Source of the DNA: Mesostigma viride
Lineage: Eukaryota; Streptophyta; Mesostigmatophyceae; Mesostigmatales; Mesostigmataceae
Length of the DNA: 64,000 nt
Assembly (NCBI GenBank): GCA_009746045.1
Contig: RPFO01000041.1
Location: 7,076,026 to 7,140,025 of the forward strand
Reading direction: 5' to 3'
The notes beneath the pieces were generated by a model. That model did no database searches, was not told where the DNA came from, and was given only the letters and a program-made list of their open reading frames with translations. Made by a program: the position numbers and the translations under genes. Every line of letters starts with the position of its first letter. The first letter of the stretch is position 1. Positions 51,245-62,894 of the stretch are shown piece by piece.

Positions 51245-52932
51245 ATGTCGAACATGTCGGACAATGAGGGTTCTTCCTCGTCCAGTCTCTCGGCTTCGTC
51301 CGAAGATATGGACTACCGTGCCGCCCTGCGGGGCGGGCAGGAGAGAGGCGAGCATGCTGGCAGCGATGCCGGCAGTGGGCGGGAGTCCTCCGATGAGGAC
51401 CCGCGTTACATTGGTCCGCTGGTGCCGAAGCCGCCAGTGTACCAGGTATGGCGGCCAAAGGTGCCGCGTGCAGAAGGGGCTGCAGAAGGGCAGCCCACTG
51501 CGCCCGAACTGGCAACGGGGCCGGGGCGGGTGGTCCAGCATTTGGGGGATTTTCCCTCAGATGGCTATGACGAAGACGAGGACTTCGTCGACCTTGAGCT
51601 TCCCACGGACAAGGCGAAGCGCGAGGAGAAGCTGCGCCGGGAGGCCGAACGTGTTCGGCAGGAGGCACAGCTGCGCCGGGAGTTGGAGCAGCAGCGCGAG
51701 CTGGAAGAGCAGCGAGAAGCGCAGCTGCGGGCAGAGAACGACATTGACAGGCTAGCCCGGGAGCTCGCGGAACGCCAACGGGAGCGGGACCGGGTGGCGA
51801 GGCCGGGCGGGCTTGCGCGCGGGCGCGGCAGGTGAGCGCGAGGCGCCTCCTTACGTGCTGCGTAAGAAAAGCGAGCTGTTTACCTTCTCTCGCCGGCGCA
51901 CCGCTCGCCACTTTCAGCGCGTGGCGGGCGAGGTCTTGCAGGAGACGGACTCCTCGGTCTCCATGTTGGATGGGGAGCGAGGTGAGGACCTGGTTCTGAT
52001 GGACCCGGCGATGGTCGAGGCGGAGCGACAGGCCAAGATTGAGTATGCCCGACACTGCCAGCGAAAGGCGAAGAGGGCGATGGCCAGGTCCATGGCGGAG
52101 AACAGCCAGGAGCGGGAGCGTGCGGCCCGGGAGGCGCAGCACCGGGAGCTGCGACGGCTACGGGCGAAGGCGCACGCAGCAACGGAGAAGACCAGGCGCC
52201 ATCAGGCTCGCTTGGAGGCGGCAATGCGGCGGTCGCAGGCGGAGATGGCGGCGATGGCGGGCCCGGCCCGGAGGGAGCAGGAGGCCCGGCTGGCACGGAA
52301 GAGCCGGAGGAATGCACGCGCCCTGGACAGGCGCATGCGCAAGGAGGAGCGGGCACTCCGCCGGTACCAGGAGGCAGCCCGGACCCGGGCGCTGCAGGGC
52401 GAATTTGGCGATGCCATTCGCTTTGAGCGCGGTTTGGCGCCCCACGAGCCGGTGCCAGAAGATGCGGCCATGGAGTTCCTTCGTGCACCGCAGCCAGCAC
52501 GAGCAAGGCGAGGATCGGCATTGCTGCAGGCGCGCCAGCGAGTAATCGCTGGTGCCGACACCCCTTACCCCCCACCCCCCCCACCCACACACCCCGTGCA
52601 GACCGACACGGACCGCGAGCTGGATCGCATTGCAGCACTGGGCAGCTACACCAGGAGCTGGATGCAGCGGAGGCCAACCCGGCCAAGCGGGCGCGGGCAG
52701 CTGAGGCAGTAGAGCAACTGCTCAGGGCCGCCAAGAAGGTTCACCAAGGAAAGTGGTCGGAGGGGTGTGGACCATCGTCTTCACACCAGCGGTCGCACCC
52801 AGAGGAGGATGGCGACGAGGGTAGGGACGGGGAAGCACCAGGGGGGGGGGCACCTTCAAGCACCGGGGGTATGGCGGGTGGCAACAACGCTGGAGCGTCA
52901 ACCCAGCAGCCGCAGCAGCCGCAACAGCAATT

Positions 52933-53004
<72 letters not shown>

Positions 53005-53503
53005 GCAGCAACAGCAACAGCAACCGCAGCAGCAGCAGCAGCAGCAGCAGCGACCCCAACCTCAAGCGACAGTCGCTGTCCCACAGCGACCCAGGTTTGA
53101 TGCATCACGTCGGGAGGATAGGATTACCTTCCCAGGTCTAGCTGAGGGGTTCATGCTGGAGGATGCACTTGATTTCCTTTTCAAAATAGAACATTCCTGG
53201 TCCCATGATAACATCCGTGATTGGTTTCCTGCTTTTAGGGTGTCTAACACGGTACACCAATCTGCACCTAGCATAAAGCAAATGGTACAGATGTATGAGA
53301 GGAAAGCCAGCACACCTGGGGCAGAGGAGGTGCAAGTCTTCACAGACTTCATAGCAGACCTGAAAGGGTTGTTGACTAAGGGGGAACACCTGCAGGCTAT
53401 CAAGGGGTTCAACTGGTTGGCCTCGTACAAAGTCAATAAGTCTGATTACGTACGTGACAACAAGCAGTATGTCCTGTATATAGACGCGCCTCCTCCCAGA
53501 TAG
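51245..53503 (+). pseudogene. X: acidic, coiled-coil, polyQ Gag-like ORF (frameshifted)
   Basis: Three frames join into one former protein of ~750 residues: MSNMSDNEGSSSSSLSASSE (acidic, Ser-rich), coiled-coil Glu/Arg/Gln stretches (51600-51800 and 52000-52400), a shift near 51820, another near 52640 (QLHQELDAAEANPAKRARAA), a glutamine run (about 52938-53051) and a globular end (FDASRREDRITFPGLAEGF, DNIRDWFPAFRVSN, EVQVFTDFIADLKGLL). The end resembles a capsid domain only in style. It stops at a TGA formed at the C3 junction (53501-53503); before C3 inserted, a TGA also stood there (aga tga). Retroelement gag is the best guess. Confidence 0.45.
52914..53051 (+). repeat. CAG/CAA trinucleotide run (polyglutamine)
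   Basis: Nearly pure cag repeats with some caa, cgg and ccg. It encodes ~20 consecutive Gln plus interrupted Gln runs in the X frame. Confidence 0.95.
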
Positions 53504-54153
53504 TTAAGAAGCAACCAAGCCAGAGCTGTGAGCTCCTGGTCTTTCACGCGCACAACGGGATGAGCCAAAGTTGCAAGACAGCAACCTTTTAACCCGTGCA
53601 CCAAGCCACGACCACGGTGAGCGTTTCCACGTCCAGTGTGGGAGCCTCGGTTCGTGCTTGCCGAGATAGCTGGTCATTCCCCATGACCAAGCTATATCCT
53701 TTGCGTTGTTCCTCGTTCCCATCGGCGTGACGAGGCACGTGCAGGCGTACAAGCAAATCCTCAACGTCCACTGGCATCAGTGCAGAGCCAGGACGAACTG
53801 GATTTGCCTAGACTCTGCAACCTAGGAAGTACAGGACCTGTCACAAGCCTGCAAGGCCTAGTATCCTTGCAGTCCTGTGCCAGCTCCAGTATTCCACCAG
53901 TCACAGGCTGCTGCTCCTCTGGCCTACGTGGACCACAGTCACGTGATAGTCAGGCTAAGCCTGTGCAGGCACGGCCTGCCACGTGTCCTGTCCACTATAC
54001 CAGAGGACTGCACCCTAGTCGGCCACGGACGGCTAGGACTTCGGGACCTCATATCTTTCTCGTCCCTTGTCTGTTTCAGGCGGTCAGCACGGCGTTGGAA
54101 AGGTCTTTCCAAACTGCATCCACTTAGCATATTGGTTGCCCAAAATGCTAACT
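53502..54153 (-). repeat. C3 3' LTR
   Basis: Plus-strand AGTTAAGAAGC to GCTAACT, followed by the purine tract complement (ccaaccctttcttctttt). Confidence 0.85.
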
Positions 54154-55155
54154 CCAACCCTTTCTTCTTTTGGAGCTGGACCAGCTTGAAACAAGCCTAA
54201 CCTTGCTTGTGCCCACTCAGCCACAGACCGCTTGGTCCCTTGAGGTTGATCAGACCTTTGAGGGCCCAGGTTCCTGCCTCCTTTGGGTAACAACATATCT
54301 GCCCTTGGACCAGGCTAGGTGTACTGGCCAGTGAATCAGAGGTCACCCCAGGTTATCCCCTGACCCCTTGGTCAGCTCCCAACCTTTCCTTGGGAACTTG
54401 GTGCTAGATTAAAGTCAAGGCACATTACCTAGTCCAATGGCTGGGATTACAGGATGCCAAGAACGTACTATTGTGAGTTCCTGATCTTTCACAGTTATCA
54501 CAGGCGCCCGTTCTTATGGCGCCCGCCTTGGCCAGCCTTTCCCTTTTATGCTCAAAGAGACTCAGGTAGCACCTGCAAATACTGCCTTATTGGGGAGCCC
54601 ATGTCTTCACTGGGTGTTAAGCCCAGGAATCACTCATGCCAGGCTGTGGCTCTGCTGGGGAATTGAACCCCACCCCAACCTCCAGGTTTATAGGTGACCT
54701 GGAACTTTACACAAGAGAAACATTACAACCATGGAACAACATGAGAATGACATGATTATGTTTTATTCAAGCATTATATAACCCAGAATGTGGCCCCTGG
54801 CAACCATGTTCCACATGGTCACACAACCAGGTTCTTTATTAGCAACAGGTTGGAAACAAGCACTAGAAAACATATGTACAGCAACCTGTAAGAACCAACA
54901 TTCGGGTTGCCCTTGCATGGCCTAACTGTTTGAGGCCAAAGGCGTCGACTTAAGTCCTGGCGACTCTTCTGAACCCCATGGGGAGGGCCAGGCATGATTC
55001 TCAGCTGGTAGGAGTGACATTCCACACCAACTCCTGTCCAGGAGGGTGTACCTAACCCTGAAGGACCGGCTGTCAACCAGTAAGCACCAGTCACCACTTG
55101 GTACTTTGGTCAAGCAGCCCACTGGGGACACCCAAGCTGAAGCAAGGCCTGGTCT
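54154..55155 (-). other. C3 3' non-coding region
   Basis: Homologous to 24468-25473 of C1; no coding recognised. AATAAA on the minus strand near 54770 and 54840. Confidence 0.6.
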
Positions 55156-56771
55156 CTATGGCCGCCCGTGTAAGGGGTCCATGAGCCCACGGAGCAGGGG
55201 GTACTGCCTCTCCGCCTTCTCCTCCAGCTTGGTGAGGGCATCTGCAGGGTTGTCCACACCAGGCACATGTTCAATGTGAGCTAGGTAGGACATCTCCTTG
55301 AGCAACAAGTAGTCAAGGTCCCTGCTCCTGGCCAGCTGCCTGTGCACAAATTGCACCATGCCCATGCTATCAGTCCTCACCAGTGTGTGCAGCTGCAACC
55401 TACAGGAAGCCACTTGACATAGCTGGTAGAAGAGCTCCCTCAAGTAAAGAGCAGTATGCAGCCCTTCACAGATTGCCCTGCACTCAGCAATATCACTGCT
55501 GGGTGTAACCCTGTTCTGCAACCGACTGTACCAGGTAACAAGTGAGGTGTGATCTTGCTCCAGGGTAACTAATGCTGCTGCCCTGCCCCTGACCTCTGTG
55601 ACCTTCCTATTATCCATAGAACTGTCCACATAGAGAACCATGTCAAGGGGCTTGTACAAATCCACAGGACCCAGTATGAGAGGGGGAGACATCATGACAG
55701 CCTGCACCACACTCTCAGCACCCACCTCAACCAGCTGGGAATCAGTAAGTCGACTCAAACCAGCAAGTCAGGGGCACATATACTTGCAAGCCATGCCAGC
55801 ATGCCCCTGATGGTAGCACACCTAGCCTGCGTGATGGGCTCCTGCAATGCATCTACAATCTGCTGTGGGTAGTCCTTACCACCCTCCATCCTGATGAACC
55901 ACGAGCCCTTGGCTTGGAACAACGTAGCCTGCATGCCACAGAAGACCATAGGCTCATTCTCCACCATGTGCTGTATCTTACCCAGCTCAAACCGCTTCTG
56001 GATCTTAGCCAAGACAGCCTCAACCCAGTCTGGTGGACCTATGAGATGCAGGTCATCACCATGCAGTGAGGCAAAGACAGGAAGGCCATTGTGGGACCCT
56101 TGGAACAAACAGGGATCCACTGGAGACACAGAAAACCCACAAGTATTCTTCAAGAATTTCTCTAGGCTCTTTCTCCAGATAATGGGACTGGACCTGAGAC
56201 CTTCCAACCCTTTCAGAATTCTCAGGTACCTGGCCTTTATCTCTGCTCTCCATACAGCAGGTACAGTCACAAAGAAAGGAGGGATATCTCTCCAAGTCTG
56301 CCTAGCCTGATCTTGGTCACCCTTGAGAAAAGCCCTCTTGAAATCAATCAGCACAGAGCTATAGGGCACACCCTTAACCAGAAAAGACAGAAATATACAC
56401 AGCAGAATCCTCCACGTGTCATGCAGCATCCCTGGAGTATAGAGCTCCTCATCTAACAACTGGCCAGTGCCATGATACTCGGTTACAACTGGTCTGACAT
56501 GTGGCACCTGGACACCATCTACCTCCTTGAGCTTGAGGACAAACATCAATCTGAGCAGCTGGTGAACTTCTGGCAGCTCATCCACAGGTTCTGCACAGTT
56601 GGAAACTATCCACTCATGCCCAGAAGCAACAAAGCCAAGAGTCCATGCCTTAGCCATCTTGGGGCTTTGCATCATCTCGACTAGCTGGCGCCAGGGAATA
56701 GGACTGTGAGCAGCTATCTGGTACCTGTTTACCCCTAACTGCCTTGGATCAAAGGTGGTTGGGATTATCAA
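55156..56771 (-). CDS. C3 pol: RT and RNase H
   Basis: Two nearly joined frames (56771-55755 and 55758-55156) give an uninterrupted RT/RNase H. They include IPTTFDPRQLGVNRYQIAAH, VLIDFKRAFLKGDQDQ, LFQGSHNGLPVFASLHGDDL, then SMDNRKVTEVRGRAAALV, AECRAICEGLHTALYLREL and HVPGVDNPADALTKLEE. The Tyr of the usual Tyr-Val-Asp-Asp is His here as in C1. It ends at 55156. The frame junction needs a 1-nt shift at 55757. Confidence 0.8.
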
Positions 56772-57240
56772 CAGTCCTCAGCTATGGGCTCCTGACCTTG
56801 AGGACCCTCAGCTGGCTGACTCCTAACAGCCTTCACCGCCACTGCAAGACCCTGGGAATAGTGATATCTTTCAAGGGGGAGGCTGCCCCTGCCTTCTAGT
56901 GCCAACTCATCAGAGGTCAAAGTAACCCCTGGCATGCACAAGAAGTTCTGACCCAGAATGGCAGGCCCCTGATAGCCCTCTACCACACAGAACGTGGTGG
57001 GCACCCCTAAGATAGGCACACTCACTTCCCCAAGGATCTTCATGGACACCTTTCCTGAGAAATCAGACACAGCAAGGCAACTGGGATGGGACATCTGTAA
57101 GCCTACAGCATCCTCTTCCCTGATGACAGACACCTGTGAGTTGGTATCTACCTCCATTGTAGCTGCCCAGCACGACCCCCACCCCGTGAGCTTGGATACC
57201 TTGGGATCATGTTTGCTGCGCATGAGTGCTCGGATGACGT
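56772..57240 (-). CDS. C3 pol: retropepsin-like domain
   Basis: VDTNSQVSVIREEDAVGLQM, SVPILGVPTTFCVVEGYQGP and AILGQNFLCMPG, lying between integrase and RT as in C1. The Asp-Thr-Asn-Ser motif is conserved. Confidence 0.6.
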
Positions 57241-58722
57241 CCGCCATGAGAGGCCCCCGGGCCTTAGGTGGCTGCCCCGTCCCCTCTGGCCTTGTGACAG
57301 TTGCTTCAGCAGCCTCCTCCTGCTCGTCATCTTCCAGCAGGGACAGACCATCATCCACCACCAGAGGATTGTTAGCTGCTGCTGCCTGGCTCTGGCCTGG
57401 CTCCTCAACCCAGCTGGGAGGGCCTGGCCCGTCTGCAGGCCAGATTGCATGTGGCCTTCTTTCCTTGACATGAGCCCAGGACAACCTGTACACGTGCCTT
57501 GGATCCTTTTCCAAAGCCACCAGGCAAGATCTGTTAGCTTCTTCCACACGAGTGACAACCCCATCCTGCCACTTCCCCCGCTTGCCTGGAATAGATGGTT
57601 CCTTCCACATCCTGACCTTCAGCCCCACCTGAGGCCTCAGCACATTCCAGTTCTTGTCCTTACGTCTCAGCTGGGCAAATAACCTATCTGCCTTCCTAAG
57701 ACTGGCCTGCACCACGTTCTCAGGTACAAGCTATACTGCAGGGCCAGGGGAGAGACAGCCACACCATCAAAGTAATAGTTAACCCTGTGGTTCAGCTGCT
57801 CTTCTATCCCCTTACACCAGGCTGCCCTCTCTAAGGCAGATGCCACAAGTGGCACTGACTCTGCTGCTAGCACCACTGTCTTCACTTCACGTATGGATCT
57901 CTCTACAGCCCCTTGCTGCCCATGACTCTCCCTGGGGACTACTACCAGCTTACAAGGCAGCTGGTCCTGATGCTTGAGCAAACAGTCAAACTGCAAGTCT
58001 GCCTGCACACTCTTGCACACCCCAAAGCCTGGGATCAGGGCCTTCATACCCAACAACAAGTGGTGCTCCTGCATACCAGGCAGAACGTCTATCAGCCTGT
58101 ATCTACTGAACCTGTCCACCCCACCAATATATACAAGCCCCTGATATGCTGGATATCCATCTGGATGTCGCCACGCTCCCTAGCAGGCTCCCTAGCATGG
58201 GACTGAGGTGGGTGAACAGCATTCTCCTGGCAACCACAGTTCTCAGCAGCAGCCTGGCAGCCTCCCACAAAGGCTCCCTACCTAGCTTCCAAGCAAACAT
58301 TGCTGCCTGCCCAGAATGCCCAAACATGTGATGCAACTATGGCCAGCCTCAGCATAGCTCAGCACTCTCTCAGTACTGACCTGGCGAGACGTCTGAACCG
58401 TGTGTGGGGACACATGATCCACTCCTGAGGTTCCAGGGCTTCCCTGCAGGCCATCCTGACGCCCCAAGTCAGGCCCTGCACCCTGGACCGCTCCAGGCCC
58501 TTCCAGCAAGGTCCCTTGGCCCTCCAGGCCAGCACCTGCTGGAGACCCACCACCTGCATGAGGCATAGGGAATTCAGCTGCAGCATTGTTATTGCAATCC
58601 AGTGGAAGAACAACATCTTTACACCCTTGGTGCTGCACAAGGGGCACACCCCCATCCTTATGTACATCCAGCACACCTTCCCCAAGGGGTGATTGACTAT
58701 TTACAGGGGATGATGTAGCTAG
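57241..58722 (-). pseudogene. C3 pol: integrase
   Basis: From the UGA: linker, zinc-binding part (HHMFGHSGQAAM), core (VQADLQFD with Asp near 57999; SHGQQGAVERSIREVK with Glu near 57903, 31 residues apart) and the C-terminal part (WKEPSIPGKRGKWQDGVV). Frame changes near 58330, 58120 and 57715. The first core Asp block lies in a shifted frame near 58165. Confidence 0.75.
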
Positions 58723-58725
58723 TCA
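58723..58725 (-). other. C3 gag-pol in-frame UGA-CUA
   Basis: Gag ends GQSGQQ, TGA, then pol continues in the same frame LATSSPVNSQSPLGEG. Context CAG TGA CTA G. The frame is open on both sides, which makes this copy the best evidence for readthrough. Confidence 0.7.
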
Positions 58726-60072
58726 CTGCTGCCCAGACTGGCCCCCTGCCCCAGCAGGCTTGGCCTTCCTGTCAGGACACTCACGACGCCAGTGACCTTC
58801 CTTGCCACACACAAAGCATGCTCCACCCTTCTTCCCAGACCCAGCCCCACCCTTGCCAGGCTTCCCCTGGCCTCCCTGAGACTGCCCACCCTGCTTGCCC
58901 TGGTTGCCTTGAGCTTGGCCCTTGCCTTGCCCTTGGCCACCCTTACCCTGCTGACCACCAGCTTGCTGGCTCCCAACCCCTCCTTGGGAACCTGCACCCT
59001 TGCCACCCTGAGCCCCCTGCCTCTGGCGCCTGAAGCGCTTACGCTTGTTGGGCCTTGCCCCATCACGGGCTGGGTACCCGGGGACATCACCTTGGCCCTG
59101 CACAGCGGAGGTGGCATTGCTGCCATGGGACTGGATAGCTTTGCAGGCAGGATCTGGCTTCCTTATGCTGAGGATTACAAGCTCCAGAGCACGCAAGGAG
59201 CCATCAGTCTGGTTAAGAAACATGCGGGCCGTTCCTCCCATCCACACTCAAACCCATACGGTCCAGGAAATAGTCTGCCAAGGCCCTATCTGTGACCAGG
59301 AAGCCATACTTGGCCCCCTTGTCCCTGATACGGTTGAGCCTAGCCCATTCCTCTGCCACAGGACCCACTATCTCAAAGGTGTCATACTGATGTTTATAAT
59401 AGTTGGTGAGGTTGAGAACCTTGTCAGAGAACTCCTCCCTCAACCCATCCAGGAACTGTGCCCAGGTTAGCTTATCCTTGACAGCAGTCCTAGCCTTTTC
59501 CCTGACACGCTCTGACGAGTCCCTGTTGCACGTGGACGAGTGAAACACTTGCACTAGGTTGACAGTGGGGTCCACGGAGACACAACCAGCTCCATGTCCT
59601 CTAGCCACTTGTCTAAGCTTCCTGTGCTAGTGGTGGGTTAAGAGGCTTTTGTCCATTCATAACAGTGACAGCACTCATGTGAGGTCTCGACCCTGGCAGC
59701 GCCTTCACTGGCTCCACCACAGCGGGTGTCACAGCAACAGCACCACTTGGCCAGCAGGCACAGGGGAGAGCACATCCACATGAGGCCTCTTACCATTGCC
59801 GTCAGCGGAGGTGTCCCTCTTACGCTTCTCCACGGCTGGTTGCCCATTCGCCACCGTTATTGCATCAGATGGCCCTGTCGCCCGCACCTTGCGCGCCTCC
59901 TCCACCGAGTCTTCGTGCCGTCTCTTGCTGCCTGGTCTCTTTCCCCCATCGCCGTCGCTGGCTGGGATCGCCTCCCCCACCAGCTGCTCCTTGTCTTCCG
60001 AGGCTCCTGGCTCTCCCCAGCCGGTGCCTCCATCTCGCCCTTGTCGCCGTCTCCCGGTTTGCCACGAGGCAT
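58726..60072 (-). pseudogene. C3 gag
   Basis: Starts MPRGKPGDGDKGEMEAP at 60072 after a tatataatg. Capsid (LTWAQFLDGLREEFSDKVLN), Gly/Gln-rich linker and zinc knuckle CFVCGKEGHWRREC. Frame changes near 60000, 59610 and 59240 break it. Confidence 0.75.
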
Positions 60073-60125
60073 TATATACAGTGGGATGGCAAAACAAAAC
60101 AGGCGATAGACAAGGAAGAACAGGC

Positions 60126-61271
60126 TCAAGCGCTGGTGCTGCCTGAAGAAGCCGCTGGCTGCTCTCCAGGTGCTGCCTCCTCCTCACGCTCCTGCGCTGT
60201 GCGTGCCACCGGTGTCCCCACTCGTGGAACTGCGCGGACCTCCTCCGCGTTGTAAGGACCAAGCACACGGCTCACCGGCCTCCCGGCTGCTGTCTGCTCT
60301 ACCGGCACTCTGGGCGCACTGCCCGGCGATACCACTGAAGGTTCCTGACCCACCGGCTACCACCACCTCGCCGATCGTTGCGAGACCCCCGACCTATCTC
60401 AGCAAAGTCGTGCTCCGGCTCAAACGGAATGTGCAACTCTGCTCTGCGCCGAGCGGAGTACCCCTCGTTCGTGCCGTCGCCCTCGTCAATCTGCTGTGAC
60501 GACCTGGCTATGATGCCCGTCGGTCTGTCCACGAATTGCTCGTGGAAGTCTTCGTCGGTGACCTCCCGACCGGTGATTACCGTCACCGTTGGCCCAGTCG
60601 CCCCTGGCCTGCTCTGTACTCTGGCGTGTCCAAGGTCGACCAGATGCCTGGCGGACGTGTGGTGATAACCCAGTGATCCGCGTGACCACGCGACTCCTGG
60701 ATCAAATGTTAACCAAATGCTCACAAGTCTGAGCAACCACCTCGGCGGAATCCCACGGGCTGTCCGCTTCGCGCGTCTGCGCGTCCCGAATTATGTGCGA
60801 CGCGTCGGTCCCCTCTCCCAGCGAGCTTGTCGCCACCCAGTGATTATATAACCTGGTTCCACCTAAGCAGATGGCCACCAGCTGGCCCAGCGTCTCTCGC
60901 GCTAAGTCGAGCGCCTGGATGGTCACGTGCCCGCCCTGGTACGCAACTTCTAGACTGTAAATCAACGAAGCTATCTCGTCTCGTATGGCACGAGACGCTC
61001 CGTGCACACCTCCCTGTTTCTCCTGGCGACGTCGTCGCCCGGATCCTCATCACCACGGGTCGTTCGCCGACGGCCCTGCAGCGTTACCAAACACAGCCAC
61101 CCAACCGCCCTCCGCAAGGCCCCGCGCAACGTAGGCCGCCTGCACGAAGGTGGACGCGTTGGATTGATGAGTATAGGGATAGAAAGCGTTCTCGCGCGCC
61201 GGCAACTCTGGTGCTGCTTCGCGCCTGGGAGAAGACGACTCAGGTGTTTCAACCCGAGCCTCGGCCGACAT
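60126..61271 (-). pseudogene. C3 ORF1
   Basis: ATG at 61271 (MSAEARVETPES). Segments STFVQAAYVARGLAEGGWVA, EIASLIYSLEVAYQGGHV and NHWVATSSLGEGTDASHI match C1 and C2. Frame changes near 61050, 60710 and 60340. It ends SSGSTSA, ~53 nt before gag. Confidence 0.65.
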
Positions 61272-61301
61272 GAAACCTCGCAACAGGAATGCAATAATAC
61301 A

Positions 61302-61949
61302 AAGCAACCAAGCCAGAGCTGTGAGCTCCTGGTCTTTCACGCGCACAACGGGATGAGCCAAAGTTGCAAGACAGCAACCTTTTAACCCGTGCACCACCAA
61401 GCCACGACCACGGTGAGCGTTTCCACGTCCAATGTGGGAGCCTCGGTTCGTGCTTGCCCAGATAGCTGGTCATCCCCCATGACCAAGCTATATCCTTTGT
61501 GTTGTTCCTCGTTCCCATCGGCGTGACGAGGCACGTGCAGGCGTGCAAGCAAATCCTCAACGTCCACTGGCATCAGTGCAGAGCCAGGACGAACTGGATT
61601 TGCCTAGACTCTGCAACCTAGGAAGTACAGGACCTGTCACAAGCCTGCAAGGCCTAGTATCCTTGCAGTCCTGTGCCAGCTCCAGTATTCCACCAGTCAC
61701 AGGCTGCTGCTCCTCTGGCCTACGTGGACCACAGTCACGTGATAGTCAGGCTAAGCCTGTGCAGGCACGGCCTGCCACGTGTCCTGTCCACTATACCAGA
61801 GGACTGCACCCTAGTCGGCCACGGACGGCTAGGACTTCGGGACCTCATATCTTTCTCGTCCCTTGTCTGTTTCAGGCGGTCAGCACGGCGTTGGAAAGGT
61901 CTTTCCAAACTGCATCCACTTAGCATATTGGTTGCCCAAAATGCTAACT
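61302..61949 (-). repeat. C3 5' LTR
   Basis: Homologous to 53502-54153; the inner end lacks a few bases (cttaac) seen in the 3' LTR. Outer end GCTAACT next to cagat. Confidence 0.8.
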
Positions 61950-62720
61950 CAGATGAAGGATGTCAAGTGCACTTACAGCAGGGAGGGTCGTGGCAATCGC
62001 GGGGTGCTCGTCGCCGTTGAGGGAGCGCGCTATTACATGACCTCCAAGGAGGACATGTACGATCACTTTCTCCAAAAGCACACGTACTGGAACAAAAGGA
62101 GTGACAAGTATGATAAGGAGGTGGGCATTCACGTGGGCTACACGACCTTCTGCAAATACGCGCCCGATTGCATCAAGGGCAAGTGGAAGGAGAGGAACCT
62201 GTGCGCGTGTGAGAAGCACGTCACCATGCAGTCGGCCATGGGGGCGTGGACCTCGTACTGCAATGCGCACCACGGCAAGAAGTGCCAATGTGGCGCTGAG
62301 TGTGCGGGATGCTCCAAGTACAGACTGCCGGATGGTACTTGCGGAATGTGGAAAGCCATTCACACGACGGACTGGATCAAGCACTTTCACTGCCCGGTGT
62401 CCGCCGAGGCTGAAGGCAGGGATAACGGGCTGCGTGAAGGGGGCGGAATGGGCGGGGGGATGGAAGGGGAAGAGGGGGAGGGGGAAGATGAATGGCGGGG
62501 ACGGGACCTGGAAGACCTCGACATTTCTGAGAGGCTGGTGGAGGACGAAGATGGGGTGCCGAGGACGGAGAGGGTTCACCGCATACTGAAGATGGCGTGT
62601 GTGGAGGGGTTCTGTCCTGAGGAATCATGCGGCATCCATAACTGGGTGCAGTGTGATCGGGACAAGAATTCCACGGAGATTCTGAATTGGTTCAAGTTCG
62701 AGATGATGGAGCAGACTGGG
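61950..62720 (+). CDS. Cys-rich DDE-transposase-like gene, exon 1 (5' end lost or displaced)
   Basis: The frame starts QMKDVKCTYSREGRGNRG directly after C3. It contains KEDMYDHFLQKHTYWN and a Cys cluster (CKYAPDC, CACEKH, CQCGAECAGC, then CGMW) that may bind zinc, an acidic Gly-rich linker and CVEGFCPEESCGIHNW. It ends EMMEQTG at a GT donor (62721). The true start is unknown: C3 has separated it from 53501 and earlier. It could be an upstream-spliced gene or a start at ATG 61953. Confidence 0.55.
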
Positions 62721-62894
62721 GTGAGGGTGAGGGTGAGGGTGAGTAGGTTTCGATTTTATTTCTCCGTTAAAATGTTGTTGACTTTTTGTTTTTGTGACCT
62801 ATATCTGCAGCGAGACCCTTTGTGAGTTGCAGTTATCTGATCGAAATGCGATTTTATTGCAAATCGAAACTGTCTGTGGACCTTTGCGAAACAG
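62721..62894 (+). other. spliceosomal intron (174 bp)
   Basis: Donor gtgagg within a ggtgag 6-bp repeat (four equivalent in-frame donors), acceptor acag before 62895. Phase 0, and it joins two open frames while the unspliced frame stops at 62823. Confidence 0.7.

Larger units (their letters stand above)
53502..61949 (-). mobile_element. C3: Copia-like element, minus strand
   Basis: 8.45 kb, flanked by cagat (53497-53501, 61950-61954). LTRs: 53502-54153 (3') and about 61302-61949 (5'). Order as in C1: ORF1, gag, UGA, integrase, protease, RT, RNase H, with RT and RNase H uninterrupted. Several frameshifts elsewhere make it defective. Confidence 0.9.

Noticed and set aside
52722-53108. poly-alanine ORF on the minus strand
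   Set aside because: Shadow of the CAG run; the plus-strand frame fits the flanking coding sequence.
53467-53499. 33-bp intron (gtatgt ... cag) joining X to the DDE-like exon
   Set aside because: Signals look right, but the length is below what the spliceosome usually handles.
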